Below are positions 23,304 through 30,852 of a stretch of 64,000 nt of DNA, one piece after another (the stretch's first letter is position 1; every line of letters begins with the position of its first letter). Below the pieces are notes generated by a model. That model made no database searches. It saw nothing but the letters and a program-made list of their open reading frames with translations, and was not told the origin of the DNA. The translations under genes and the position numbers were made by a program. Source of the DNA: Glycomyces albidus (GTDB lineage: Bacteria; Actinomycetota; Actinomycetes; Mycobacteriales; Micromonosporaceae); assembly GCF_009451885.1 (NCBI RefSeq), contig NZ_WIAO01000020.1:23363-87362 (forward strand). The letters are read 5' to 3'.

Positions 23304-25550
23304 TCAGGCGATCTCGCTCCGGACGGTCCGGGCGGCCTCCACGAGCCCTTCGAGGGACGGGACGACCTCTTCGTACCGCCTGGTCTTGAGCCCGCAGTCG
23401 GGGTTGGCCCAGACGCGGCCGGGCCCGAGCGCGGCGACGGCGAGCCGCAGCGCCGCGGCCATCTCGGCGGCGTCGGGGACGCGCGGTGAGTGGATGTCCC
23501 ACACGCCCGGCCCGACCGCGGAGCGGAACTCGGCGCTGTTGTAGGAGGCCCGGTCGAGGTCGGCGAGGACCTCCATCTTCGACCGGGACGCCTCGATGGA
23601 GGTGACGTCGGCGTCGAGCGCCGCGATCGCGTCGATGACGTCGCCGAACTCGGAGTAGCAGAGGTGGGTGTGGATCGCGGTGTCCGGCCGGACGCCGGCG
23701 GTCGCGATCCGGAACGACCGCGTCGCCCAAGCCGCGTAGGCGGCGCGCCCGGCGGCCCGCACGGGCAGGAGCTCGCGCAGGGCCGGCTCGTCGACCTGGA
23801 TGATCGCGGTCCCGGCCGCTTCGAGGTCGGCGACCTCGTCGCGGAGGGCGAGCGCGACCTGGTCGGCGGTGTCGGCGAGCGGCTGGTCGTCGCGCACGAA
23901 CGACCACGCGAGGATGGTGACGGGACCGGTGAGCATGCCTTTCACGGGCTTGTCCGTGAGCGACTGGGCGTACGAGGTCCAGGCGACCGTGATGGGCGCG
24001 GTCCGCGCGACGTCCCCGTACAGGATCGGCGGCCGCACGCACCGCGACCCGTACGACTGGACCCAGCCGGCGGCGGTCGTCGCGAACCCGGTGAGCTGCT
24101 CGGCGAAGTACTGCACCATGTCGTTGCGCTCGGGTTCGCCGTGGACGAGCACGTCGAGGCCGAGCTTCTCCTGCTCGGCGATCACGGCGGCGACCTCGGC
24201 GCGCATGCGGGAGTGGTAGTCGGCGTCGATCATCAGGCCCTGCCGGTGGGCGGCGCGGGCCTTGCGGAGCTCGGCGGTCTGCGGGAACGACCCGATCGTG
24301 GTGGTCGGCAGCGGCGGCAGCGGGACCCGCTCGGCCTGGGCGGCGCGGCGCTCGGCGTAGGGCGCGCGCCGGTCGGCGTCCTCGGGGAGGCCGGCGAGCC
24401 GGGCGCGGACCGCGTCGTCGCGCCACGAGTCCGGGGCCGCGGGCCGCGGCTCGCGCGGCCCGTCCGGGTCGGCGAGCGCGGTGATCTCGGCGAGTTTCTG
24501 CCGCGCGAACGACAACCGCTCGACCAGCGCGGCCGGCAGCTCGGTCTCCGCGGCGAGGTCCACGGGAACATGCAGCAGGGAGGACGAGGACGCGACCCCG
24601 ACGCGGTCGGTGACCGCCTTGACCCGCTCGACGTCCGCGGCGGCGGCCGCCAGATCGGTGCGCCAGATGTTGCGCCCGTCGACCACCCCGGCGAGGACGA
24701 ATGTTTCACGTGAAACATTCAGTGTCTCAAGTGCATCCAGGTCCGAGCGGCCGCGCACCAGGTCCAGGGCGATCCCTTCCACGCCCGCGTCCAGCAGCAC
24801 CGGCAGCGACTCGCCGAACGGCCCGTAGCCGCCGGCGACGAGGATCTCCGCGACCCCGACCAGCCGCCGGTACGCCCCGGCCACCGCCTCCAGCTCCTCC
24901 GGGGACCGGTCCCCGCACAGCGCCGGCTCGTCGAGCTGGATCAGCCCGGCCCCGGCCCTGCCGAGTTCGGTGAGCAGCTCGGCGTACGCCTCGACGAGGT
25001 CGCCGAGCCGGTCGAGCGGCCGGAACCCCTCCGGGGAGCCGTCCGCCGGCTTCGCCAGCAGCAGGAGCGAGACCGGCCCGACCAGGACCGGCCGCGCGTC
25101 CAGGCCGCGCTCGCGCGCCTCCCGGAACTCGGCGACCGCCTTCTCGGGCCGGGCGGCGAACACCGTGGCGAGGCCGATCTCGGGCACCAGGTAGTGGTAG
25201 TTCGTGTCGAACCACTTGGTCATCTCGAGCGGCGCGGCGGACGCGTCCCCGCGCGCGGCCGCGAAGTAGGAGGCGAGGTCGCCGTCGCGGCGGTGCCTGG
25301 GCGCGACCGCGTCCACCGCGAACGCGGCGTCGAGGACGTGGTCGTAGAAGGAGAAGCACCCGGTCGGCACCGAGTCGAGCACGGCGAGGTCGTCGAGCAT
25401 CTCGGCCCGGACGGCCGCGGCGGCCCGTTCGAGGCCCTCGGCGTCGAGCCGGCCGGACCAGTGGGCCTCGAGCGCGCGCTTGAGCTCCCGCCGGGAGCCG
25501 ATGCGCGGGTATCCGAGCGCGGTGGAGCGCACGGGAATTCGGTTGGTCAT
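23304..25550 (-). CDS. metE: Cobalamin-independent methionine synthase MetE
   Basis: MetE transfers the methyl group of 5-methyltetrahydropteroyltriglutamate to homocysteine in the last step of methionine synthesis without B12. The 748-aa protein has the usual two-barrel length. The Zn-binding segment is HTHLCYSEFGDVI (about residues 628-640) and the last Cys ligand is in ANPDCGLKTRR (about 720). TTTIGSFPQTAELRKAR opens the C-terminal barrel. ATG at 25550 has GAGGGA upstream. A cobalamin riboswitch precedes it, so expression should fall when B12 is plentiful. A perfect parS site at 24702-24717 is embedded in the coding sequence (encoding NVSRETF). Confidence 0.97.
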   Translation of the reverse strand: MTNRIPVRSTALGYPRIGSRRELKRALEAHWSGRLDAEGLERAAAAVRAEMLDDLAVLDSVPTGCFSFYDHVLDAAFAVDAVAPRHRRDGDLASYFAAARGDASAAPLEMTKWFDTNYHYLVPEIGLATVFAARPEKAVAEFREARERGLDARPVLVGPVSLLLLAKPADGSPEGFRPLDRLGDLVEAYAELLTELGRAGAGLIQLDEPALCGDRSPEELEAVAGAYRRLVGVAEILVAGGYGPFGESLPVLLDAGVEGIALDLVRGRSDLDALETLNVSRETFVLAGVVDGRNIWRTDLAAAAADVERVKAVTDRVGVASSSSLLHVPVDLAAETELPAALVERLSFARQKLAEITALADPDGPREPRPAAPDSWRDDAVRARLAGLPEDADRRAPYAERRAAQAERVPLPPLPTTTIGSFPQTAELRKARAAHRQGLMIDADYHSRMRAEVAAVIAEQEKLGLDVLVHGEPERNDMVQYFAEQLTGFATTAAGWVQSYGSRCVRPPILYGDVARTAPITVAWTSYAQSLTDKPVKGMLTGPVTILAWSFVRDDQPLADTADQVALALRDEVADLEAAGTAIIQVDEPALRELLPVRAAGRAAYAAWATRSFRIATAGVRPDTAIHTHLCYSEFGDVIDAIAALDADVTSIEASRSKMEVLADLDRASYNSAEFRSAVGPGVWDIHSPRVPDAAEMAAALRLAVAALGPGRVWANPDCGLKTRRYEEVVPSLEGLVEAARTVRSEIA
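24702..24717. other. parS site inside metE
   Basis: TGTTTCACGTGAAACA is identical to the consensus ParB-binding site used near parAB. It lies in the metE coding region, read as VSRET on the minus strand, about 34 kb from the other six sites. A perfect 16-mer is very unlikely by chance in sequence this GC-rich. Confidence 0.9.
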
Positions 25551-25605
25551 GTGTCAGTTCCCTCGAACTTGCGACAGCGGGACCGCGCGCGGTCGCGCGC
25601 GGTAC

Positions 25606-25790
25606 GCGGGCAGGTATTCGGACTCGGGGGCGCTCCGTCGCCGGCGCCTAGTCCCCACCGCTTCCCAGGTCCCTTGCGGCCCAGTGCTCATGGCGGGTTT
25701 CGTTCCCCCTCACCGCTGCGGGGCAGTCCTGGATTCGCACCAGATTCCCTCTTAGCCGCAGTGCCCCGGGGCGCCGCGGAACCAGCGTCG
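25606..25790 (-). promoter_or_regulatory. Cobalamin riboswitch upstream of metE
   Basis: Read on the minus strand, this leader has the B12-riboswitch core in order: AAGAGGGAATCTGGTGCGAA, CAGGACTGCCCCGCAGCGGT, GGGAACGAAACCCGCC, GAGCACTGG, CCTGGGAAGCGGTGGGG, and the closing box GAGTCCGAATACCTGCC. It sits 56 bases before the metE ATG. B12 binding would repress MetE, favouring the B12-dependent enzyme. A very GC-rich dyad (25581-25600) between riboswitch and RBS could be the expression platform. Confidence 0.9.
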
Positions 25791-25930
25791 AATGCGATGG
25801 TACGGCCGCACCGGCCCCCGCCGCAGGGCCCGGCCAGACTGTGAGAACCCGCGCGGGCGCCGCAGGGGCGCCGAGTAAGGTCCGAGCCGGGCCGGGACCG
25901 CGGCCCGCGGACGGGTTCGAGGAGGATTCG

Positions 25931-26665
25931 ATGAGCAGGAAGACCGCAGTCGTCACGGGAGCGAGCAGCGGCATCGGAGCGGCCGCCGCCCGCGCCCTCG
26001 CCAAGGCCGGGTTCGACGTGGTCCTCGGCGCGCGCCGGACCGACCGGCTCGCCGAGGTCGCGGCCGAATGCGGCGGGACCGCGCTCGCGCTCGACGTGAC
26101 CGACGAGGCGTCGGTGTCGGCGTTCGCGGCTCGGGTGGAGCGCTGCGACGTGCTCGTGAACAACGCGGGCGGCGCGTTCGGCCTCGACTCGATCGCCGAC
26201 GCCGATCTCGAGCTGTGGCAGCGCATGTACGACGTGAACGTGCTCGGCACGGCACGGATCACCAAGGCGCTCCTGCCGAAGCTGGTCGAATCGGGTGACG
26301 GCCAGGTCATGGCGATCGGCTCGATCGCCGGCCACCAGCCGTACCCGGGCGGAGGCGGCTACAACGCCGCCAAGCACGCCGAGGCGGCGATCACGCGGGT
26401 GCTGCGCATGGAGCTGCTCGGGCAGCCGGTGCGGGTCTGCGAGATCGACCCTGGCATGGTCGAGACCGAGTTCAGCCTCGTCCGCTTCGAAGGCGACCAG
26501 GAACGCGCCGACGCGGTGTACGCCGGGATGACGCCGCTGACGGCCGACGACATCGCCGAGACTGTCGCGTGGGTCGCGACCCGGCCCGCGCATGTGAACA
26601 TCGACCAGATCACCATCACCCCGAGAGACCAGGCCGGAGCCCAACTGGTGCACCGCCGCAAGTAG
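25931..26665 (+). CDS. Short-chain dehydrogenase/reductase (YdfG-like)
   Basis: A 244-aa classical SDR. The NAD(P) motif is TGASSGIG (residues 10-16), NNAG is at 77-80, and the catalytic triad residues are S131, Y144 and K148 (GSIAGHQPYPGGGGYNAAK). The PYxGGxxY pattern resembles YdfG-type 3-hydroxy acid/serine dehydrogenases. ARR after the first beta-alpha unit favours NADP. The ATG has GAGGAGG six to seven bases upstream, and TAAGGT at 25876-25881 could be its -10. The gene is divergent from metE. Confidence 0.9.
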   Translation: MSRKTAVVTGASSGIGAAAARALAKAGFDVVLGARRTDRLAEVAAECGGTALALDVTDEASVSAFAARVERCDVLVNNAGGAFGLDSIADADLELWQRMYDVNVLGTARITKALLPKLVESGDGQVMAIGSIAGHQPYPGGGGYNAAKHAEAAITRVLRMELLGQPVRVCEIDPGMVETEFSLVRFEGDQERADAVYAGMTPLTADDIAETVAWVATRPAHVNIDQITITPRDQAGAQLVHRRK

Positions 26666-27008
26666 ACCGAGCGGCGGTTATCCACAGGCGGAGAACTCGC
26701 GCTGGGCGCCCGGCGGCACTCGGTGCCAGTGTTGACCCATGCGCCGACACGACAGGCTCCACAGCACCCGCCCGGCCGCAGGCCGGAGCGCGGCGGCCGC
26801 TGTGCGGCTGCGCGCGCGGCGAGTTATCCACAGGCCGGGAATTCGTTCTCGACACTCCACCGCAGACGGTGTCACGGTTGAGACAAAAAAGCCATCTGGC
26901 CCTGCGGGATGGCGGCGATATGAAGGGGAATCGCGAACGTCGCCATACCGAGACCGCGCGCGGGAAGCCGCCCGCGCGACGGTCCCCGCAGGACCGCCAC
27001 TTACAGGT
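26666..27008. other. Non-coding region with two DnaA-box sequences
   Basis: No convincing gene was found between the SDR and the subtilase terminator. Reading frames here are compositional and have no usable starts with conserved content. Two exact TTATCCACA motifs at 26678-26686 and 26824-26832, same orientation, 146 bases apart, stand out. They match the consensus DnaA box and lie about 26 kb from oriC, so they may titrate DnaA or modulate initiation. Confidence 0.5.
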
Positions 27009-27042
27009 GCGGGCGGCCGGGAACACCACCCCGGCCGCCCGC
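27009..27042. terminator. Strong hairpin terminator after the subtilase gene
   Basis: GCGGGCGGCCGGG (27009-27021) and CCCGGCCGCCCGC (27030-27042) form a perfect 13-bp stem with an 8-base loop. It lies 22 bases after the subtilase stop codon on the minus strand. It may also stop transcripts from the SDR gene. Confidence 0.7.
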
Positions 27043-27064
27043 AATCCACGCTGTCGCCCCCAGA

Positions 27065-29572
27065 TCACGCAGTGAGCGTGAACTCCGGCGAAGTCCACTG
27101 CTCCCAATGCGCCGGGTCGTCCTCGTCCCCAAGCGCCCTGAGCACCCGCACGGTCAGCGTCCACTGCCCCGGCTCCAACGCGTTCGGGCGCTGCGCCACC
27201 AGGTCCTTCAAGTGGACGCCCACCGCGTCATCGGGGCCGGGCGAGCGCGGCAGGAACTCCTCCCGGTCCCACACGATCACCTCGCCGGTGCGGGCGTTCG
27301 TCGCGCTGACCTCCATCGCGGCCGGCTGGTGTCCCAGGAAGATCAGGGCCGCCAGGACGGGGCCCTCGGTGAGGCTGAACGTCTCGCCTTCGGCCAGGTC
27401 GCGGTACTCGAACTCGTGCGTCTCCTGATCCTGGGCGACGACCGCCGCCAGGTGGGGGAAATCGGGGTGCTCGAGGATCGGGATCGACAGGTAGTCACCG
27501 TGGTAGCCCGAGTACGCGGCCGACAGCGACTCGCCGCCGCCCTCGGGGCGGGCGGTGATGCGGCCGCCGAAGACGCTGCCGAGGGGGAGGTCGGCGCCGG
27601 GTTCGACCGTGACTTCGATCGTCGCCGACTCGCCCGGGTGGAGGCGGAGTTCTTTGGGCTCGAAGGTCACGTTCGGTTCGGCCGCATGGAAGCCCGGGTC
27701 GCGGTCGTCGCCGGTGGTGGCGATCGTGGCCCGGTGGGTCATGGTGTAGTCGCGGGTGTCCGGGTCGTGTGAGGTGAGGGTGAGTTCGAACGTGCGCGGC
27801 CCGGTGCCGTCGCCGGTGTTGACGCCGGTGGGGTAGAGGTACGCCTCGGCGTCGAGGGCGTCGATGACATCGATGAGGCCGGTGCCCTGGCGGTGTGCCG
27901 CTTCGAGTTCGCCGAGGTCGGGGTTGTCGCCCCATGGGACCGGTTTGGCGGCGTTGGCGAGGCGGGTGCGGACGTCGCGGGGGTGGAGGCGGGGTTCGGC
28001 GTCGAGGAGGAGGGCGGCGGCGCCGGCGACGTGCGGGGAGGACATGGAGGTGCCCGAGAGGGCCTCGTAGGAGCCGTCGGCGACGGGGACCGTGGACCAG
28101 ATGCCGCCGCCGGGGGCGGTCACGTCGGGTTTGAACGAGAGGTCCGGGGCGGGGCCGTATGCGGTGAAGCTGGAGGCGAGGCCGCCGCGGGGGAGGTCGA
28201 CGAGGACGGTGCCGCCGTCGAACTCGAGGACCGGGGCGCCGCCGATCGAGGCGAGGTCCTGGAGGTCCTTGCCGTCGGTGTCGGTGATGGCGATGATCGG
28301 GACGCCGAGGTCCTCGACGCCGCCCCCGCCGAAGGGGCCGGGGCGGTCGTTGTAGACGACGACGCTCGTCGCGCCTTCGGCGACGGCGCGGGCGTACTTC
28401 TCGTTGAACGTGCAGGTGCCGCGGACCACGAGGGCGGCCTTGCCGTCGACGTCGCCTTCGGAGGGGTCGTCGGCGCAGGCGCGGCCGAGCCAGACCAGGG
28501 CGTCGGTCGCGGTGCCGGTCTCGGGTTCGGGGGATTCGCTGATGGCGCGGTAGCCGATGCTGCGGTCGAGCGCGGGCACGAAGGCGGCGTCCATGCGCTG
28601 GGCCGGGTTGTCGGTGGAGGCGACGGCGATGACGTCTTCCCCGACGCCGGGCGCGGAGCCGGAGTAGATGCCGGTCTCGCCGTCGTTGCCCATCGAGGCG
28701 ACGACCACGACGCCCTCCTCGGTGAGCTTGTCCGCCGCTACCGCGGTCGGGTAGCCGGGCCACTGGTACGACTGGCCGAGCGACAGGTTCACGACGTCCA
28801 TGCCGTCCTCGAGGGCGGCCTCCATGGCCTGCATGATCACTTCGGCGCTGGTGGAGCCCTCGCAGCCGAAGACCTTGTACGCGCCGAAGCGGACGTCGGG
28901 GGCGACGCCGGTGACCTCGCCGTCGGCGCCGACGATGCCGGCGACGTGGGTGCCGTGGCCGCCGCAGTCGGCCGGGTCGTCGTCGGGGGCGGGTTCGCTC
29001 AGGTCGGGGTCGTCGGAGTCGAAGTCGTCGCCGACGAAGTCGGTGCCGTAGGCGACGCGGCAGCCGTCGCCGAAGCAGCCGCCGAGGTCGGGGTGGGTGT
29101 AGTCGATGCCGGTGTCGATGATGCCGACCTCGACGCCGCCGCCGGTGACGCCGCGGTCGTGCGCCTCGTCGGCGCGGGTGGTGCGGATCGCCTGCGCCAG
29201 TTCGGGTTGCGCCTCCGGGACGCCGACGCCCGGCCGCGCGTCGGGGCCGGCGAACATGACGTCGGACCAGACGCGCTCGACCGCGCCGAGCTGCCCGAGG
29301 CGCCGCGCGGTGGCCGGGTCGGCTTCGACCGAGACGCCGTTCCAGATGCGCTCGAAGTCGTGCCGGACCGTGAAGTCGAGGTCGCCGGCGCCTTCGAGGA
29401 CGGAGGCGTCGGCGCCTTCGGTGAACTCGACGAGCCACACCCGCGCGGGCCCCGCGTCCGGTTCCGCCTGGGCCGCGGGCGCGGCGAGCGCGAGCAGCGG
29501 CAGGGCGGCCGCGGCGGCGAGGGGCCGCCGCCAGGAGTCGGGGACGGTTCGGAACGTGCGCAGGCCCGGCAT
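27065..29572 (-). CDS. Secreted subtilisin-like serine protease (S8) with PA domain
   Basis: An 835-aa exported protease. A signal peptide (RRPLAAAAALPLLALA, cleaved near AQA at about 36) is followed by an I9 propeptide-like inhibitor (about 44-108), the S8 catalytic domain with D153 (IIDTGIDYTHPD), H206 (GGHGTHVAGI) and S509 (SGTSMSSPHVAG), an inserted PA domain (about 355-465, VVVYNDRPGPFGG) and C-terminal beta-sandwich domains (about 580-835). The ATG at 29572 has GAAGGGA upstream; the longer upstream open frame is not protein-like and runs antisense to nothing conserved. It likely degrades extracellular protein. It stands alone. Confidence 0.93.
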   Translation of the reverse strand: MPGLRTFRTVPDSWRRPLAAAAALPLLALAAPAAQAEPDAGPARVWLVEFTEGADASVLEGAGDLDFTVRHDFERIWNGVSVEADPATARRLGQLGAVERVWSDVMFAGPDARPGVGVPEAQPELAQAIRTTRADEAHDRGVTGGGVEVGIIDTGIDYTHPDLGGCFGDGCRVAYGTDFVGDDFDSDDPDLSEPAPDDDPADCGGHGTHVAGIVGADGEVTGVAPDVRFGAYKVFGCEGSTSAEVIMQAMEAALEDGMDVVNLSLGQSYQWPGYPTAVAADKLTEEGVVVVASMGNDGETGIYSGSAPGVGEDVIAVASTDNPAQRMDAAFVPALDRSIGYRAISESPEPETGTATDALVWLGRACADDPSEGDVDGKAALVVRGTCTFNEKYARAVAEGATSVVVYNDRPGPFGGGGVEDLGVPIIAITDTDGKDLQDLASIGGAPVLEFDGGTVLVDLPRGGLASSFTAYGPAPDLSFKPDVTAPGGGIWSTVPVADGSYEALSGTSMSSPHVAGAAALLLDAEPRLHPRDVRTRLANAAKPVPWGDNPDLGELEAAHRQGTGLIDVIDALDAEAYLYPTGVNTGDGTGPRTFELTLTSHDPDTRDYTMTHRATIATTGDDRDPGFHAAEPNVTFEPKELRLHPGESATIEVTVEPGADLPLGSVFGGRITARPEGGGESLSAAYSGYHGDYLSIPILEHPDFPHLAAVVAQDQETHEFEYRDLAEGETFSLTEGPVLAALIFLGHQPAAMEVSATNARTGEVIVWDREEFLPRSPGPDDAVGVHLKDLVAQRPNALEPGQWTLTVRVLRALGDEDDPAHWEQWTSPEFTLTA

Positions 29573-29721
29573 CAGGGGTCCCTTCGTCTCGTGCCCGCCG
29601 GGGCCCGGAGGCTCCCGGGATCCCGGCGGGCAGATATGGCAGGACCTCGATCGTGGGGCATCGGGCGCGCGGAACCGCGCATTTGCCGCGCGGCCCCGGG
29701 CGTGTCGGGGCGCGGGCGGGT

Positions 29722-30084
29722 TCAGAGGCCGAGGAGGCGCGCGAGCCCGAGCCCGGCGAGTCCGGCGGCGAGGCCGCCGGCCAGGTTCATCGCGATGTTG
29801 AGGACCGCGTGGGCCCAGCGGCCTTCCTCGGCGAGTTTCAGGGTCTCGAAGGAGAGGGTCGAGAACGTGGTGAGCGCGCCGCAGAAGCCGACGGCGAGGA
29901 ACGCGGACCAGGCGGGGTCGGCGACGGCGGCGGCGAGGAACACGGCGAGGCCGGAGCCGGCGGTGTTGACGGCGAGGGTGCCCCAGGGGAGGCGCCGGCC
30001 GAGGTAGTGGGCGGCGACGAGGTCGGTGAGGAACCGGGCGGGGGCGCCGATGGCGGCGCCGGCGGCGATGAGGAGGAGCGTCAT
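29722..30084 (-). CDS. crcB: Fluoride channel subunit CrcB (second copy)
   Basis: A 120-aa four-helix Fluc/CrcB channel subunit that exports fluoride. Family motifs are IGAPARFLTDL near the N-terminus, the NTAGSGLAVF pore helix and GFCGALTTFSTLSFE. Its ATG overlaps the stop of the upstream crcB paralogue by four bases. Many Gram-positive bacteria encode paired subunits that form heterodimers, which fits here. I looked for a fluoride riboswitch upstream of the pair and did not find one. Confidence 0.92.
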   Translation of the reverse strand: MTLLLIAAGAAIGAPARFLTDLVAAHYLGRRLPWGTLAVNTAGSGLAVFLAAAVADPAWSAFLAVGFCGALTTFSTLSFETLKLAEEGRWAHAVLNIAMNLAGGLAAGLAGLGLARLLGL

Positions 30085-30515
30085 CGGCGGCGGGCGATCC
30101 GGCGGGCGGCCCACATGCCGGCGGCGGCTGCGGTGAGCGCGGCGGCGATGGTGGCGAACGCGTAGGCGACGGCGAGGAGCTGCGCGCCGGCGTCGACGGC
30201 GCGGCCGATGTCGACGATGTAGGTGGAGAAGGTGGTGAAGCCGCCGAGGACGCCGACGCCGAGGAACGGCCTGACGTGGCGGCGGTCGGGGGCGATCTCG
30301 GTGGCGAGGACCATGAGGGCGCCGATGAGGAGGCCGCCGGCGGTGTTCGCGAGGAACGTCGCGAGGTCGAATTCGCCTGGTTCGGCGGGAAGGAGGACGA
30401 GGAGTCCGTACCGGGCGAGGGACCCGATGGCGCCGCCGGCGGCGACGGCCGCGAGCGCGGTGGCGGGGACGGCGCGGAGGGCGGTGCGCAGGGGAGGGCG
30501 GAAGGTTCCGGACAC
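30081..30515 (-). CDS. crcB: Fluoride channel subunit CrcB (first copy)
   Basis: A CrcB/Fluc subunit of 144 aa from the GTG at 30515 (155 aa from a GTG at 30548; neither has a clear ribosome-binding site). GGAIGSLARYGLLVLL, FLANTAGGLLIGALMV and VGVLGGFTTFSTYIVDIGRA are the family signatures, the last including the Phe-box residues of the fluoride path. It differs from the second copy in its longer basic N-terminus. The two genes overlap (ATGA) and would assemble as a dual-topology heterodimer in the membrane. Confidence 0.92.
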   Translation of the reverse strand: MSGTFRPPLRTALRAVPATALAAVAAGGAIGSLARYGLLVLLPAEPGEFDLATFLANTAGGLLIGALMVLATEIAPDRRHVRPFLGVGVLGGFTTFSTYIVDIGRAVDAGAQLLAVAYAFATIAAALTAAAAGMWAARRIARRR

Positions 30516-30610
30516 GGGCTGAATGTATCGCCCTGCGGGGCCGCACACGGTATGCGATCGCTCACCGTCCCTTGCGCCCGAATTGCGGGTGCGGTTACGG
30601 TTGACGGGCG

Positions 30611-30694
30611 ATGAGTTACACCGTCACGAACCAGCACCTGACACGCAGGCGTCACCTCGACTTCTGCCGCGTGTCCACCGTGCTCTGTCGTTAG
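30611..30694 (+). CDS. Cysteine-type leader peptide upstream of a DAACS transporter
   Basis: A 27-codon ORF starts MSYTVTNQHLTRRRHLDF and ends CRVSTVLCR. It matches the short actinobacterial leader peptides with the LxxRxHxDLxRVxSxxC pattern that precede sulfur-assimilation and cysteine or methionine transport genes. The two Cys codons (TGC at position 19 and TGT at position 26) near the end fit ribosome stalling when charged Cys-tRNA is scarce. It lies 158 bases before the transporter ATG on the same strand. Cys-dependent attenuation is inferred. Confidence 0.7.
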   Translation: MSYTVTNQHLTRRRHLDFCRVSTVLCR

Positions 30695-30852
30695 TCCGCC
30701 GCTCCGGCCGGCCGGCTCGCCGACGTACTCGTCTTTCTCCCCCGCTGGGTTCGAGCCCGACCCGCATTCCCGTTCTTCGCTGACTCGGCTTCGCCGCGGC
30801 CTGCGCCGCTGCGCGCCGCCGTGTCCGCGTCCGCCTTCACCTGAGGTTCTCC
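30695..30852 (+). promoter_or_regulatory. Leader region between leader peptide and transporter
   Basis: This 158-base stretch has no other ORF of note. It is rich in GC-complementary words (for example CCGGCCGGCCGG near 30705) that could fold alternatively depending on ribosome position on the leader peptide. I did not identify a unique terminator/antiterminator pair by eye. Confidence 0.3.

Noticed and set aside
26739-27428. A 229-codon frame in the SDR-subtilase gap
   Set aside because: It runs into the 3' end of the subtilase gene antisense and through its terminator; no conserved motif was found.
30515-30620. Fluoride riboswitch upstream of the crcB pair
   Set aside because: I looked for the GGxGATGG...CTGATGA-type core on the minus strand and could not find it, so no regulatory claim is made.
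27065-30655. A 1196-codon frame fusing the subtilase with an upstream Pro/Arg-rich stretch
   Set aside because: The subtilase signal peptide and RBS define the ATG at 29572. The upstream part overlaps the crcB genes in another frame and has no conserved content.
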